Below, in pieces: positions 1 to 11,134 of a stretch of 64,000 bases of DNA (position 1 is the stretch's first letter; every line of letters begins with the position of its first letter). The notes under the pieces were generated by a model. It saw only the letters and a list, made by a program, of their open reading frames with translations. It was not told where the DNA came from and searched no databases. The stretch is from Cubamyces lactineus (lineage: Eukaryota > Basidiomycota > Agaricomycetes > Polyporales > Polyporaceae). Where the stretch lies: assembly GCA_022376465.1 (NCBI GenBank), contig JACDTU010000003.1:434001-498000 (forward strand), written 5' to 3'. Both the position numbers and the translations under genes were made by a program.

Positions 1-126
1 GCGTTACTTATGAGCAACACGGCGGTGACACAATGGTCGTACAGACAGACTGGGAGAAAAAGACAGTGAGATACTCGTACATGCACAATACAACCTAGAA
101 CTTCAGCTATAGGATTACGGCCGGTA

Positions 127-1940
127 TTAGTGGCGCAGAGGCCAAATACCCTTCTTTGTATCTATTTTCTGAAGCATGTACCACTGAGGAGACGGGCTGA
201 CTATATCAAGCTTTCCTCCTGGCGTGCTCTCCGTTACCGAGAACGCTAGGTTTCCGGCGACCATCAAACATGGGACCTCCTTGCCATCGTCGTCTATCGT
301 CACATCTACTTCACCGTAGCCTTCTGGAATGCTCTCAAAGGGCATGGTAAAGTAGGACACGCCGTCCAGTGTATACGTCCAGTTCCAGGATGTGTCTGTG
401 TTTGAGGGTGAGTGATCGTCATAGTAAACGCTGAGCAGGAACGTCTCTTACGACGTTCGAGGACGCTGCCGCTTCCGTGCTGGGCAACGTTCGTTGCATC
501 TGTGCCGTCTGCGGTACTTGCAGAACCAGTGGTAGTATCGCTAGCAGAGGGCACACCAGTCGCCACCTTTCGAATACTGGGCGACTTCCTCTGTTTGGAC
601 AACACCTGAGAGCCTCTGCGGAGCAACTTCGTCGCCTTATCCTTGACGCGGATGGACATCGAACTTCTGCTACGCTTGGACAACGAATCGTCCTCCAGCC
701 TCTCTGGGGGTAGTTCCACAACCGGACGGGCCAGAGGAAGAGGAGGCTCGGTGAAGGACGGTGCCTCGGGTATGTTCTTTGGAAGAGGGCCCGCCTTCCA
801 CGTCCCTTCCGGAGTCCACACACAGAACGCGGTGATCCAGCCGGTGAGGTCGTCTTGCCCACAGTACTCCTCGATCCTGTGCACTGCGTGCTTCCAGAAA
901 GTTACGTCTGGGTTTCCGTCGAACGCCGCGACGAAGCGGCGTAGGATGGGACGGAGCATCTCTGCCCATACTGCGGGCTGATCGCCGAATTCGTATAGGC
1001 GCGTAGTTCGATACAAGAGCCGTTGCCAGTCCTCCTTCGTGCCCTCGAGAGTGACGGAGGGGAACCCGCACGTAATGCCGCCAGTGAACTTGAAGTATCT
1101 GGAGGTGGAGGATTGAGTTAGGATGAACATTAGGACAAGTAGCACATATGCACGTACGCTTTACAGGTCGCCATCATGAGTATCGAGCACACAGTGTAGT
1201 CTTTGAGAGTCGTAGTAGAGAAGTCGGGCAGAATCCATTCGGAGAGGGTGCTATCGGAAATCTATGAATGGCAATCTTGATGAGCATCGCCTCAACATCA
1301 TTCAGACTTACAGCTTGGGGGCGAAGTGTCGGGTTAAGTGGCGGGTGAATACTCACATGTTTCTTCATTTCCACTGTGAACATACGAGCGAGTTTACCGT
1401 AGTCCTCAGTCAGCTCGAGGTACAATGACTGTTGTCCGCCGTGTGAGACGAAGTATTGCCGCAAGTCTTCCGCGTGCGCGTTTACGCTGTATCACGGAGA
1501 TTCGCTTATAAGCATCGTTCTCGTGTTGAGGAACACTAGGGGAAGTGGTACATCGTATACCGAAGTCGACTTACTAGAAGCTCAACTGGCTTAAGATTGC
1601 AATCCACACATCATCCGGTCTTCATTACGAGAATCAGCGGTCAGAATCGACTCGATAGCTGCAAGTCATTGTCCACATACCGGATTCGCAAGTGCGAATG
1701 GGTGCCATATGCCTGCACTACGGCCTGGGCAAAACCGTTGCCCTGGGGAACGAGCGACGCATACTCGTTTGGCGCGACGGAGCCCTGGAGCACTTTAAAC
1801 GTCGCGCCGGGTTTGTTGCAAGCAGCAGTCACCATGGCCTGGTCTCCGTGCGTGTCGCCTGGGCGTGGGCCCTGCCAAGCGGGCCGTGTACGCCAGTCGC
1901 TGCATTGCAGCTTTGGGGAGACGGGGAAGGTAACGGGCAT
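127..1940 (-). CDS. DUF4419 domain protein, array copy 1 (intact, 484 aa)
   Basis: Function unknown; recognised as the fungal DUF4419 family from its block order. Six exons fit: 1681-1940, 1575-1619, 1357-1486, 1158-1261, 452-1098 and 127-395; they sum to 1455 nt, an open frame of 484 residues. Visible blocks are an N-terminal MPVTFPVSP, then PDDVWIAIL, VNAHAEDLRQYFVSH, WILPDFSTTT, CGFPSVTLEGTKEDW, SGWI/TGWITAFCVWTP, a variable Pro/Ser/Arg-rich linker (about residues 295-395) and a C-terminal block with YGEVDVTIDDDG and PSPQWYML. No signal peptide or membrane segment is visible, so it is probably intracellular. It is the last of four head-to-tail minus-strand paralogs; a TATA-like element lies about 85 bp upstream. 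The ATG is chosen because the same MPVT start recurs in copies 2-4. Splice sites are read by eye. Confidence 0.85.
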
Positions 1941-2020
1941 CTAGCTAGAGACTGGTAACGGCGTGGTAGGTTAGGTCTGGTGGGGTGCGCAGAAGGGCGA
2001 TGCGGGCAGTGGACTGTCGT

Positions 2021-2030
2021 GTATATATGT
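2021..2030 (-). promoter_or_regulatory. TATA-like element of DUF4419 copy 1
   Basis: GTATATAT-type sequence about 85 bp upstream of the copy 1 ATG. Copy 3 has an equivalent element at 7098-7107, at nearly the same distance from its ATG, which supports a core-promoter role. Inference from position and composition only. Confidence 0.4.
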
Positions 2031-2096
2031 GAATCACCTCTAAAGGACAAGTGATCAGGTTGACCCCGATGCAGCCAGGTCAGGAACAACGCGTAC

Positions 2097-2255
2097 GGAG
2101 ACTCGGAATCCTCAACGCAGCCTTGACGCAGTGTGCCGTGGGCAGAGTCAGAGTCACTGGGCCAAAGCGGTCACACGTCGGGGCCGGGATTTCAACCAGA
2201 CGATTCGATTCGACGCAGTCTAGGCACAGTAATACGTGGGTCCCGTGTCCTCCGC
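2097..2255. repeat. Duplicated promoter-side block, unit 1 (pairs with 4805-4970)
   Basis: This stretch upstream of copy 1 is clearly homologous to 4805-4970 upstream of copy 2. Both contain GTGCCGTGGG, then GGCCAAAGCGGTCACACGTC, then ACGTGGGTCCCGT in the same order. It is non-coding and was copied with the gene, showing that the duplication unit included the 5' flank. Confidence 0.75.
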
Positions 2256-2544
2256 AGCTCAGCGCTCTACAGCCTTGTATGCTCAACACGAGTTGACGTA
2301 TCCTGAAGCCTGTGCCTTCGGTTGAAGGACCCGTGGACACAGTCGTAACGACGAGAATCTAGCACGGAGAATATCGCAAACTACACGCTGCAGTGAATAC
2401 GCAAGGTATCATCGAGGCTGTGTTTCGAGAGCTCGTGTTCGTACAGTACCAGTGGCTGTGAGATTACATCCTGTTTGACACTGCGCGCGCAGAGGGCACG
2501 CTGTACTTGCAGGCACACGATTGTAATAGATCAGTGTTCGCCTC

Positions 2545-2740
2545 TCCTCTGGAGGAAGTCGCGAAGGACGAGGCAGAAAACGAGGTGTTTTCGGAAGTGC
2601 GAGCTCTTGAGCTCAAGGAGCGGTGATGGGGAGGCGAGACGCGCCCACGTGACTGCGTCAACGTCATCTCAACACTCGTATGCTCCAGGGCCTAAGTTGT
2701 TCTGTGGATGCTGTAGCTACGGTATATTGAACTAGTACAC
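2545..2740. repeat. Duplicated intergenic block, unit 1 (pairs with 5010-5168)
   Basis: Contains CGAGGCAGAAAACGAGGTG and TAAGTTGTTCTGTGGATGCT, both repeated in order at 5010-5168. Together with the block at 2097-2255 this fixes a tandem duplication unit of about 2.4-2.7 kb spanning gene plus upstream DNA. Confidence 0.7.
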
Positions 2741-2920
2741 ATATAGAATCCATTAGCATGCTTACATAGCCTTGTACATTGGAGAGAATAAGGCATGCGT
2801 CAAGAAATTAACAGAGAGATCACGGTGGGGCGTCCGTACAACTTGAGAAATGATGCGATGTGCGTACATATGGCGTTGAGGATCAAAGAGGTAGTGAATC
2901 GTCATTTGAGGGATCCTCTG

Positions 2921-4661
2921 CTAGAGAGGCAGGGAGATAGACCCCGTTTTGTTGAAGAGGCCCTCTGCTAGGGGGACAAAATCATATGCCTCCTGGGTGT
3001 CTACCTTCTGGAGCATGTACCACTGCGGAGACGGGCTGATTGTATCAAGCGTTCCTCCTGGTGTGCTCTCCGTTACCGAGAACGCTAGGTTTCCGGCAAT
3101 CATTAAACATGGGATCTCGTTGCCACCATCGTCTATCGTCACATCCACCTCGCCGTAGCCGTCTGGGATGTCTTCAAACAGTATAGAAAAGTAGGACACG
3201 CCGTCCGGTGTGCACCTCCAGTCCCAGCGATCTGATTCCTGAGGATGAGCAGTTATATTCAAGCCGCTGAGATATAAACTGTTCCTCACCCGGCGCGCCG
3301 GTCGTCGCCTTTGGAATACCGTGACGGAAGGGCCTCATCAACTCTTGACGGGTTTTGGTGCTGCGAAGCCATTTCATCACCTTATCCTTGACGCGGAAGG
3401 ACATTGAGATTCTTCCCTGCTTCGATGACGAGTCCCCCTCTGGCTTCTCCTGCGGAAGCTCCACGACTGATCTGGGGGGAGGAGGCGGCTTTGTGAAGGG
3501 CGGCGCCATGGGTATGTCCTTTGGAAGAGAGTCCGCCTTCCACCTGCCCTCCGGAGTCCATACGCAGAACGCAGTGATCCAGCCTGAAAGGATATCCCCT
3601 CCACAGTCCCGCTCACTACGGTGCACGGCATGCCTCCAGAACGTCACGTCTGGGTTCCCATCGAACGCCGCGACGAAGCGGCGCAGGATGGGCTGAAGCA
3701 TCTCTGCCCATACTGCGGGCTGATCGCCGAATTCGTATAGGCGGCTGGTTCTGTACAGTAGTCGCTGCCAATCTTCTTTCGTGCCTTCGAGAGTGACTGA
3801 GGGGAATCCACACATTATAGAACCGGCGAACTTGAAATATCTGAAAGTGACGAAGCAAGTGAGAATCAGTCTTGTGAGACGCGGATTGAGTATCTGTACC
3901 AACGCTTTGCAGGTCACCATCATAAGTACCGAGCATACGGTGTAGTCTATGAGAGTGGTGGTAGAGAAATCCGGCAATATCCATTCGGAGAGGGTGCTGT
4001 CGGAAATCTATCGGACAATCCTATTGAGCATCCAGGCTTGCGATATTGAAGTTGATCTCTGAGGAAAGTAGCGAGCGACTACGTACATGCTTCTTCATCT
4101 CCACGGCGAACTGGCGAGCGAGCTCACCGAAGTCCCCGTCGGCCCCAAGGCGCAGCTGCTGTTGGCCGTCATGCGAGACAAAGTATTGGCGCAGTTCCTC
4201 TGCGTGTGCGTTCACACTACATATCAAGAATCATCACCCGTAAGTACCTCAACCCACTGAGTAGCCCTACTTCACATATTGTACAAGACTCACTAGAAGC
4301 TCAATTGGCTTAACATTGCAATCCACACATCGTCTGGCCTTGATCACAGTAACGTTAGCGCTCGATGCTCGAAGCCAAGTCGATAGCCGTTGGCCACACA
4401 CCGGATTCTCAAGTGCGAATGGGTTCCGTATGCCTGCACCACGGCCTGAACAAAACCGTTGCTCTGCGGAACGAGCGACGCATACTCGTTGGGCGCGACG
4501 GAGCCCTGAAGCACCCTAAACGTCGCGCCGGGTTTGTCGCAAGCAGCAGTCACCATGGCCTGGTCTCCGTGCGTATCGCCCGGGCGTGGACCTTGCCAAG
4601 CGGGCCGTGTACGCCAGTCTCCGCATTGTAGCTCAGGGGAGACGGGGAAGGTGACGGGCAT
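2921..4661 (-). CDS. DUF4419 domain protein, array copy 2 (intact, 466 aa)
   Basis: Same six-exon structure as copy 1: 4402-4661, 4294-4338, 4087-4216, 3904-4007, 3290-3840 and 2921-3231, sum 1401 nt, open frame of 466 residues. Exons 1-4 have exactly the same lengths as in copy 1 (260, 45, 130, 104). Motifs PDDVWIAIL, VNAHAEELRQYFVSH, WILPDFSTTT, CGFPSVTLEGTKEDW, LSGWITAFCVWTPEG and DGYGEVDVTIDD are present. The linker carries a Pro run near TKPPPPPRS and the C-terminus is longer than in copy 1. Intron 4 uses a weak donor (GTTGGT). Function unknown. The high similarity to copies 1 and 3, and the shared upstream blocks, point to recent tandem duplication. Confidence 0.85.
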
Positions 4662-4804
4662 ATTGAGCTTCGTAATGGTGTGGTAGGTTAGGTACGCAGG
4701 ATTCAGAGGGCGGGTGCGGGCAGTGGGCTTGTCTGTATACGGTATATGCGGATACTATACCTACTATCATGCGCAGGTGAGATGAGTTTTACCGAGATTA
4801 TGGC

Positions 4805-4970
4805 AGACTCGGAACTCAACACAACCTCTACGCAGTTGCAGTGTGCCGTGGGTAGAGTCAGAGATACTGGGCCAAAGCGGTCACACGTCGGGGCCAAGGG
4901 ACAAGCAGACGAGCAGACGACTCGATTCAACACAGTCGACGCACAGCACTACGTGGGTCCCGTCGCCAGG
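4805..4970. repeat. Duplicated promoter-side block, unit 2
   Basis: Partner of 2097-2255 with the same order of conserved words, sitting 150-300 bp upstream of the copy 2 ATG. I do not see this block upstream of copy 3. Confidence 0.75.
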
Positions 4971-5009
4971 CACAAATTGTGACAGATTGGTGTCCGCGCC
5001 CTAGTAGAA

Positions 5010-5168
5010 ATCGGGCAGGGCGAGGCAGAAAACGAGGTGTATCGGAGGGGGGCTTCAGGACTCGGGCGCGCAAGCTCAAGTAGCGGCCCCGGTGTCTCGT
5101 CACTTGTGCTCTCCAGGCTGTAAGTTGTTCTGTGGATGCTGTAGCTCAGGCATATTGAACTAGCGTAC
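5010..5168. repeat. Duplicated intergenic block, unit 2
   Basis: Partner of 2545-2740; shares CGAGGCAGAAAACGAGGTG and TAAGTTGTTCTGTGGATGCT. Non-coding. Confidence 0.7.
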
Positions 5169-5265
5169 ATGTATGTAGAACAAATGAGCATGCGGACATA
5201 GTCATCGTACATCAGGTGCGTCTGTACATGGGATGATGGGATGTGCGTACATACGGAATAGTGGC

Positions 5266-7016
5266 TCAAAAGGGAGGTGTTTTGTGCGATCTCCGCTCCG
5301 GAGGCCTAGGATAATAGGCCCCGTACCCATATGCCCCCTTCCAAGTGTCTACCTTCTCAAGCATGTACCACTGCGGGGACGGGCTGATGGTATCGAGCTT
5401 CCCTCCTGAAGTACTCTCCATCACCGAGAACGCTAGGTTTCCGGCCACCATTGAACACGAGCGTTCAATGCCGTCGTCGTTTATCGTCACATCCACTTCA
5501 CCATAGCCTGCTGGTATGTCTGTGAACCGTATCGTGAAGTAGGATATACCGTCTAGCATGTACTGGTACCTATCCCTGAAAATATTTACTTCAAAGGGTA
5601 AGCAGTCGCGCGCATCAATATAGCAACAAGATGCCTCTTACTGGGCCGCACAAGGACGCTGCCGCCACTTTCGGGCATAGCATCGTCCGTTGAATTGGTG
5701 GCACCTGCGGTGTTTGCGTTGTCCCCAGTATTCGCAGAAGTGTCCTTAGCTGTGTTCTCGCTGGTGATAGCCTCTCGAACGCTGAGATGCGGTTGTTTCC
5801 GTGCCAGGGGTATGTTCTGGGGAAGAGGGCCCGCTTGCCAGCGGCCCTTTGGAGTCCACACGCAGAACGCGGTTATCCAGCCTGTGAGGACCTCCTCCCC
5901 ACAACCCTCCACGCTGTGGTGCACGGCGTGCTTCCAGAACATCACGTCCGGGTTCCCGTCGAATGCTGCGACGAACCGACGCAGAATGGGTCGGAGCATC
6001 TCTGCCCATACCGCGGGCTGGTCGCCGAACTCGTAGAGGCGGCGGGTCCGATTCAATAACCGCTGCCAGTCTTCTTTTGTACCCTCGAGGGTGACGGATG
6101 GGAACCCGCACGTAATCATTATGGCGAATTTGAAGTACCTGAGAGTAAGAGGTGTGATAGGAAGTGAGTGTCGAGGGAGCACGACAGCGCACATTGTACG
6201 TACGCTTTGCAGGTTGCCATCATAAGCACCGAGCATACAGTGTGGTCTTTGAGAGTGGTCGTAGAGAAGTCCGGTAAAATCCATTCGGAGAGGGTGTTGT
6301 CGGAGAACTACCGAACACAATCTCATTGAGCGTTGTTCTCCGGCGCAGTATCCAGACGTGCAGGATCAAGCTGGTAGAGCGGCAAGCGACTACTTACATA
6401 TTTCTTCATCTCCGCTGTGAACTTACGGGCGATTTCGCCGAAGTCCCCACACGCATCGAGCGACAGCGACTGTTGCCCGTCGTGCGAAACGAAGTACTCG
6501 CGCAGTTCCTCTGCGTGCGCATTGACGCTGCATCACAGAGATAAGCCGTGAGCATCTCGTTAATTACCAGGACGCTCTACGTAGTAGCAGCATGTCGCAT
6601 GTCGAAGGAGACGTACTAGAAGCTCAGTTGGCATAGGATCGCAATCCACACATCATCTGGCCTTGATGTTCAAGTCAGCATCCGGGTCAAATCGGTTGAA
6701 TGGTAGTCCGGGCTACGTACCGGATCCGCAAGTGGGAATGGGTGCCGTACGCATGCACTACCGCCTGGACGAAGCCGTTGCTCTGCGGCACCATGGAGGC
6801 ATACTCGTGAGACGCGACGGAGCCCTGCAAGACCTTGAACGATGCACTGGGCTTCTCGCAAGCAGCAGCCACCATATCGTGGTCTCCTCGAGTGTCACCC
6901 GGCCACGGGCCCCAGTAGGCCTTTCGTGGGCCCTTTCGTGGGCCCTTGGTATAGTCCGGTCGTACGCTCCAATCCGCGACCTGCAGTTCGGGAGAGACAG
7001 GGAATGTGACGGGCAT
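5266..7016 (-). CDS. DUF4419 domain protein, array copy 3 (last intron out of frame)
   Basis: Exons equivalent to the paralogs are 6721-7016, 6617-6661, 6398-6527, 6204-6307, 5642-6138 and 5266-5575. They sum to 1382 nt, one base short of a multiple of three, while copies 1, 2, 4 and 5 all sum cleanly. The break lies at the last intron: using the donor (GTAAGA) and acceptor homologous to the other copies leads to an early stop. An alternative pair (donor GTGCGG just upstream, acceptor after GGTACCAG) would restore the frame with a shortened linker, so the gene may still work or may be decaying. Exon 1 carries a 12-bp tandem duplication encoding KGPRKGPRK, absent from the paralogs. All core DUF4419 motifs are intact (DDVWIAIL, VNAHAEELREYFVSH, WILPDFSTTT, CGFPSVTLEGTKEDW, TGWITAFCVWTP). 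Confidence 0.75.
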
Positions 7017-7766
7017 ACTGATATCGGCCGCTCTTGTAGTTTGTTGCGATGTGAGGGTATAGCAGGTGCCTGTTCGCTGTGGGTGGGTTTCGCTTCAGTA
7101 TATATACGCATCTGAAGGTTAGCCACGCAAGAGGTGCCCCCAGGCAGGCTAGCTCTGTGCCGGGAACACATCTGCTTGCCGCAACCTCCGCCTTGGTGTG
7201 TTAGGAGTCATAATTGGTGCCGGCTCGGTGCCGGAACGTCAGGTGGATAGTTCGTGGAATCCTAGACACAGCGATGAATGGGAATGCGTTCCTGGGCTGG
7301 TCACCTGAGGAAGTACATTGAGACCGCTCGTTCATTCCAGAGAAGCCTTCATGAACAGGTTCTCAGGGCTATGACCACACGAACAAGGTTTGACAATGAC
7401 AGGCGGGCGCAGTGGGGAGGAACGATGTGAGGCTCTGTTCGGCGGTCCCGGGCTTGTAAGGCTGTGTGAACACGACAGATTCAACGTCGTACAAGATAGT
7501 GCATTGTACGCCACAGAGAGTCCCGACCTCAGCCCAAGTCACTCAAAGATATAACTAGTACTACGGTGTCAGTGACTCTGAACGAATCGGGGAGCATCAA
7601 TCTACATCGCCTTACTATCTCCCTCAGGAAGAATCACTGAGCGGCGATACGGTGAAATAGCGGACTTCGTCCAGCTGTAGCACGCCCGCCCTGTCGGACC
7701 TGTGCATTGTGCAATGGGATATGGGTCAGTCTCATGTGAGGGTGTTACCACATATTGGCGCGTACC
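7017..7766. other. Intergenic region upstream of DUF4419 copy 3
   Basis: No supported gene. A palindromic GTATATATAC at 7098-7107 is the probable TATA element of copy 3. Short ORFs here have no recognisable content. Confidence 0.5.
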
Positions 7767-8020
7767 GAATTTGAAGATAGGGATAGAAAGCGTGAGCTTC
7801 GATTAATGCTCCAACAAAACCGTTGCATTGCGGTGAGAGACTTTCCGATGCTCCCACGGAGCTTTTGAGTACTGCGAGCCTTCCGCCTTGCAAAGGTAAC
7901 GGACAGAGTCGATCTGACTCTTCGCCGTGATATCCTGCTATGCTATCAGCCAGACGGCCCGGCCAAACCTCACATAGTCGGGCATCAGGCCTCAGGGGTT
8001 ATGGCGAATGTGACAGGCAT
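7767..8020 (-). pseudogene. Relic of a DUF4419 first exon
   Basis: Reading the minus strand from 8020 gives MPVTFAITPEA and then a TGA stop. After a decayed middle, the paralogous frame returns: RLAVLKSSVG, then SPQCNGFVGALIEAH and YLQIRY, aligned with FKVLQGSVAP, VPQGNGFAQAVVQAY and HLRIRY of copy 1. The position of the exon 1 donor is kept (CG then GTACGC). None of exons 2-6 is recognisable in the 750 bp downstream, so only exon 1 survives. This is a fifth array member that lost its body, by deletion or partial duplication. No product is expected. Confidence 0.8.
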
Positions 8021-8465
8021 GGAGGCTCAACGTTCAGCGGTATCAACAGTGATGCGGTAAGAATGATATGACAAGGTGTACATCCTTTACGTACCTTGAG
8101 GACGACTGTCTAGCTCTGTTGGATCCGGCTCTCGGAACTCGGAGTCAGAGTCAACCTACTGAGCGTCAATTATGAATCGCGGCCCTGCTCTATAGGCAGC
8201 AGGTGAGCCCATTCCTTCGATCCCTACTAGCCAAGCATCGGTGTTGTTAGCATCCTAATCACCCTGAGTAGACTACTGACCCGTGATAACGACCAATGCC
8301 ACAGGGAGATTATCAAGTGACCAGATGCACCACACTCTCCAGCGATCTGTCCACCCAGCGTGTTCACCGGGGCCCAAGTACATGGCACTACATGACACCG
8401 AAACGCGCAGCTCCTCATCCCACAGACGAACCGCAACGCGACACGGGAGCAGCTACGTCCATACC
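8021..8465. other. Intergenic region 3' of DUF4419 copy 4
   Basis: No gene supported. It lies between the stop of copy 4 and the first-exon relic. Short ORFs on both strands show no family signature. Confidence 0.45.
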
Positions 8466-10114
8466 TCAGTTTGACTTCTTCTCGAACAGAAACCACTGCG
8501 GAGCCGGTGAGAGCGTGTCAAGTTGACCACCCGCAGTAGTCGCAGACGCCTCAACAGCTACGTGGCCGGAGACCATCGTGCAATCGATGGTTCGCCCATT
8601 GTCGATAACCGCCACATCCACTTCGCAGTAGCCTGCCGGAATCGAGCCCACATCGACGGTGAAGTACGAGATGCCGTCGAGAGTGTACCGGGGCTTGCTC
8701 CTAGATGTGTCTGAGTGGTATAGCAGGCATTAGCAATGGCGTAGTCAATAGCCAGCGGCACTCTAAGGTCGGAACGTACCATCGATCTCAAGGAGGCTGC
8801 CACGCACAGCCGAACTCTCCCCTGCTCTGGGATCCGTGTCGTTGCGATCCACGACTTCCTCCGCAGCAGCAGCTGGACGAGGCTCTGTATCACCAGACTT
8901 CCCGAAACGCCCTGAGAAGCGCTTAGGGAGGACACCGGTCAAGCCTTTCCGGAGCGTTGACTTGAAGCCTGAAGAGCGAACGTTTACTATGGTTCGCGCC
9001 GCTTCCGATCGGGGAATGCTCGTTGGAAGCGGACCGGCCTTCCACCCCCCTTCGTGGTCCCACACGCAAAAGGCTGTAATCCATCCGCTGATGTTGTCCT
9101 CACCCGATGTCACCTCTTGGCGATACACAATATGTTGCCAGAATGCCGTGTCGATTTGACCGTCGAAAGCGATAATAAAGCGATTGAGGATGGGACGAAG
9201 CATGTCGGCCCAGACGGAGGGTTCATCGCCGAACTCGTGTATGCGATCAAGACGATCCAGGATACCCTGCCAATCGGCTCTCGTTCCGTCCAGAGTCATG
9301 GTCGGGAGCCCACATCGGAGGTCGAAGACGTACTCGAAATACCTGTAGTATGATATGTTGGAACCATTCAGTCATCGAGGTGCATGCGAGCACTCACGTT
9401 TTGAGCGTCGACATCATCACTACTGAGCATATCGTTTTGTCTCTGAGCGTCGTCGTCGTAAAATCCGGGAGGATCCATTCGACGAGCGTGCTATCTACAA
9501 CCTGCATGACGAGCATTTAGTTGAGAACTTGAAGACAATACATGCGGGTGCAACTCGCGTTCTTCTGGATTTGCTTTGTCATATCGCGAGACATGCGTCC
9601 AAAGTCGACGGTATGACGATTTCCATCAGCTTTCACCACCAGACGTCTTCTGGCTGCATGTGCGACGAAATACCCGCGCAGTTCATTTGCATGGGCGTTC
9701 ACGCTACAGGGAGATACAGTGACCTTGCCGTAGTCACGGTATTAAGATGACAACATACTAGAAACATAACTGAGTGAGAATCGCGATCCAAACGTCGTCC
9801 GGACTGAGAAGAATAGTTTCAGTTCGGGGACAGCTCGCAGATGTATGTCGCACACACCGTATCCTCAGATGGTTGTGACTCCCGTATGCCTCCAATACGG
9901 CGCGCACGAACCCGTTCCTTTGCCCAATCAACTTGGAGTCTTCCGCGATAGAGTGCTGCAGTAAATTGCCACAAATTGCCGCTTGTGGCTCGCATGCCAC
10001 GTGCAGTATCGTCCCCACGTCGCGGATACTCTCAAGCTGTACAGCGAGAGGAGAAACGGGGAAAACAGGGATAGTCACCGGCATGTCGCGGGCTATGTCG
10101 GTGTGGAAAGACAT
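8466..10114 (-). CDS. DUF4419 domain protein, array copy 4 (divergent subtype, 452 aa)
   Basis: Six exons: 9858-10114, 9759-9803, 9559-9703, 9398-9501, 8780-9342 and 8466-8710, sum 1359 nt, open frame of 452 residues. Exons 2 and 4 (45 and 104 nt) match the other copies; exon 3 (145 nt) matches copy 5 only. Motifs: SPDDVWIAILTQLCF, VNAHANELRGYFVAH, EWILPDFTTTTL, CGLPTMTLDGTRADW, ISGWITAFCVWDHEGG, AGYCEVDVAV and PAPQWFLFEKK. The shared TTTT, YFEY and VWDH variants group it with copy 5 and away from copies 1-3. Intron 3 appears to start with GC (AAC then GCGAGT) where copy 5 has GTGCGT, so it would be a GC-AG intron. The start could also be the internal ATG at 10084, which gives the MPVT start of the other copies. 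Function unknown. Confidence 0.85.
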
Positions 10115-11134
10115 ATGCCACGATGATAGTCAGCACCAGAAGGTCGGTCGTGGTTAGGTAGTCTCGATATCACTCACCGCGTCTCCAATCTCGTAGAGCT
10201 GTAAGAGGGAAATGGCGAGTGGCAGTCGACGCATCGGGAAGCGAGTCCCCGCTTTATACAGTTATGGAAGGCCATCGCGTGAACTCGTTGCGAGATGGTC
10301 AGCTGCTATTGCGATGCAAGCCGGAGTAGGGCAGGAAGCCAGGCTGTTCATAGTATCGATAGCGGGATGAGGTCACGTCTTATCAACAGGTACCGAGGCC
10401 TGGTACTCCTCTGAAGCAGATGAAAACATCAGAGCAATGTGAGAGTCCTGTACTCAGCGACCGCGGCTCTCAACGTTCCTCGATACACGCAGTGTTAGAA
10501 GCAGCTTCGCCATCTAAGTGTGTTCACAGGGGCCCACAGTCGCTAGACGGTTTGTGGTAAGCTCTGCGCTTCCGATCAATTATACGACGAGTCGGCTAAA
10601 CGATGCGGCCAACGCACCTCGTTTTGCCGACTCTGCGCAAGCATGACAGTATGAAGTTGGCGTGAACGAAAGGCGGTTACCCCATGGATCCCGGTCGCAG
10701 ATCCGATTGTTCGTTTCGGAGCGTTCATTCAAGCCTTGCTGCCTCAGCGACACATGCAGCCAGACTACTTCCAGATAGATGGCTGTATTCAGGCTATACA
10801 GTACTATATAGCCAGCGTTGTGAGCCTGAGCATCGAAGATCTTTCGACGGAGTCGGGGCGAGTCCGAGTCCGAGCAGTAAGCAGCAAAGTCACCGGGCGC
10901 TTAACCTAACTCTAGTCTCACCCTCCTACGACGGTCACGTGAACCGTGTAATTTCTGCTACGAGCGCTTTACCTCCCCTACCAGCTTCCTCTTCGACGCG
11001 CATCCCTCGGACTCTCTTCCTTGTTCTGTGACCTAGAAAGTAGTGCCTACTGAAGAAAACGTGCTGCACTGGCGACTAGAACTTTTTAGACAGGAAACAA
11101 AGTCCTTAGCTTCTCAGAGCTCGTGCAGAACTCG
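10115..11134. other. Divergent intergenic region, DUF4419 copy 4 / PWP2
   Basis: About 1 kb between divergent genes, presumably holding both promoters. ORFs inside lack any recognised domain. No tRNA or repeat seen. Confidence 0.5.
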
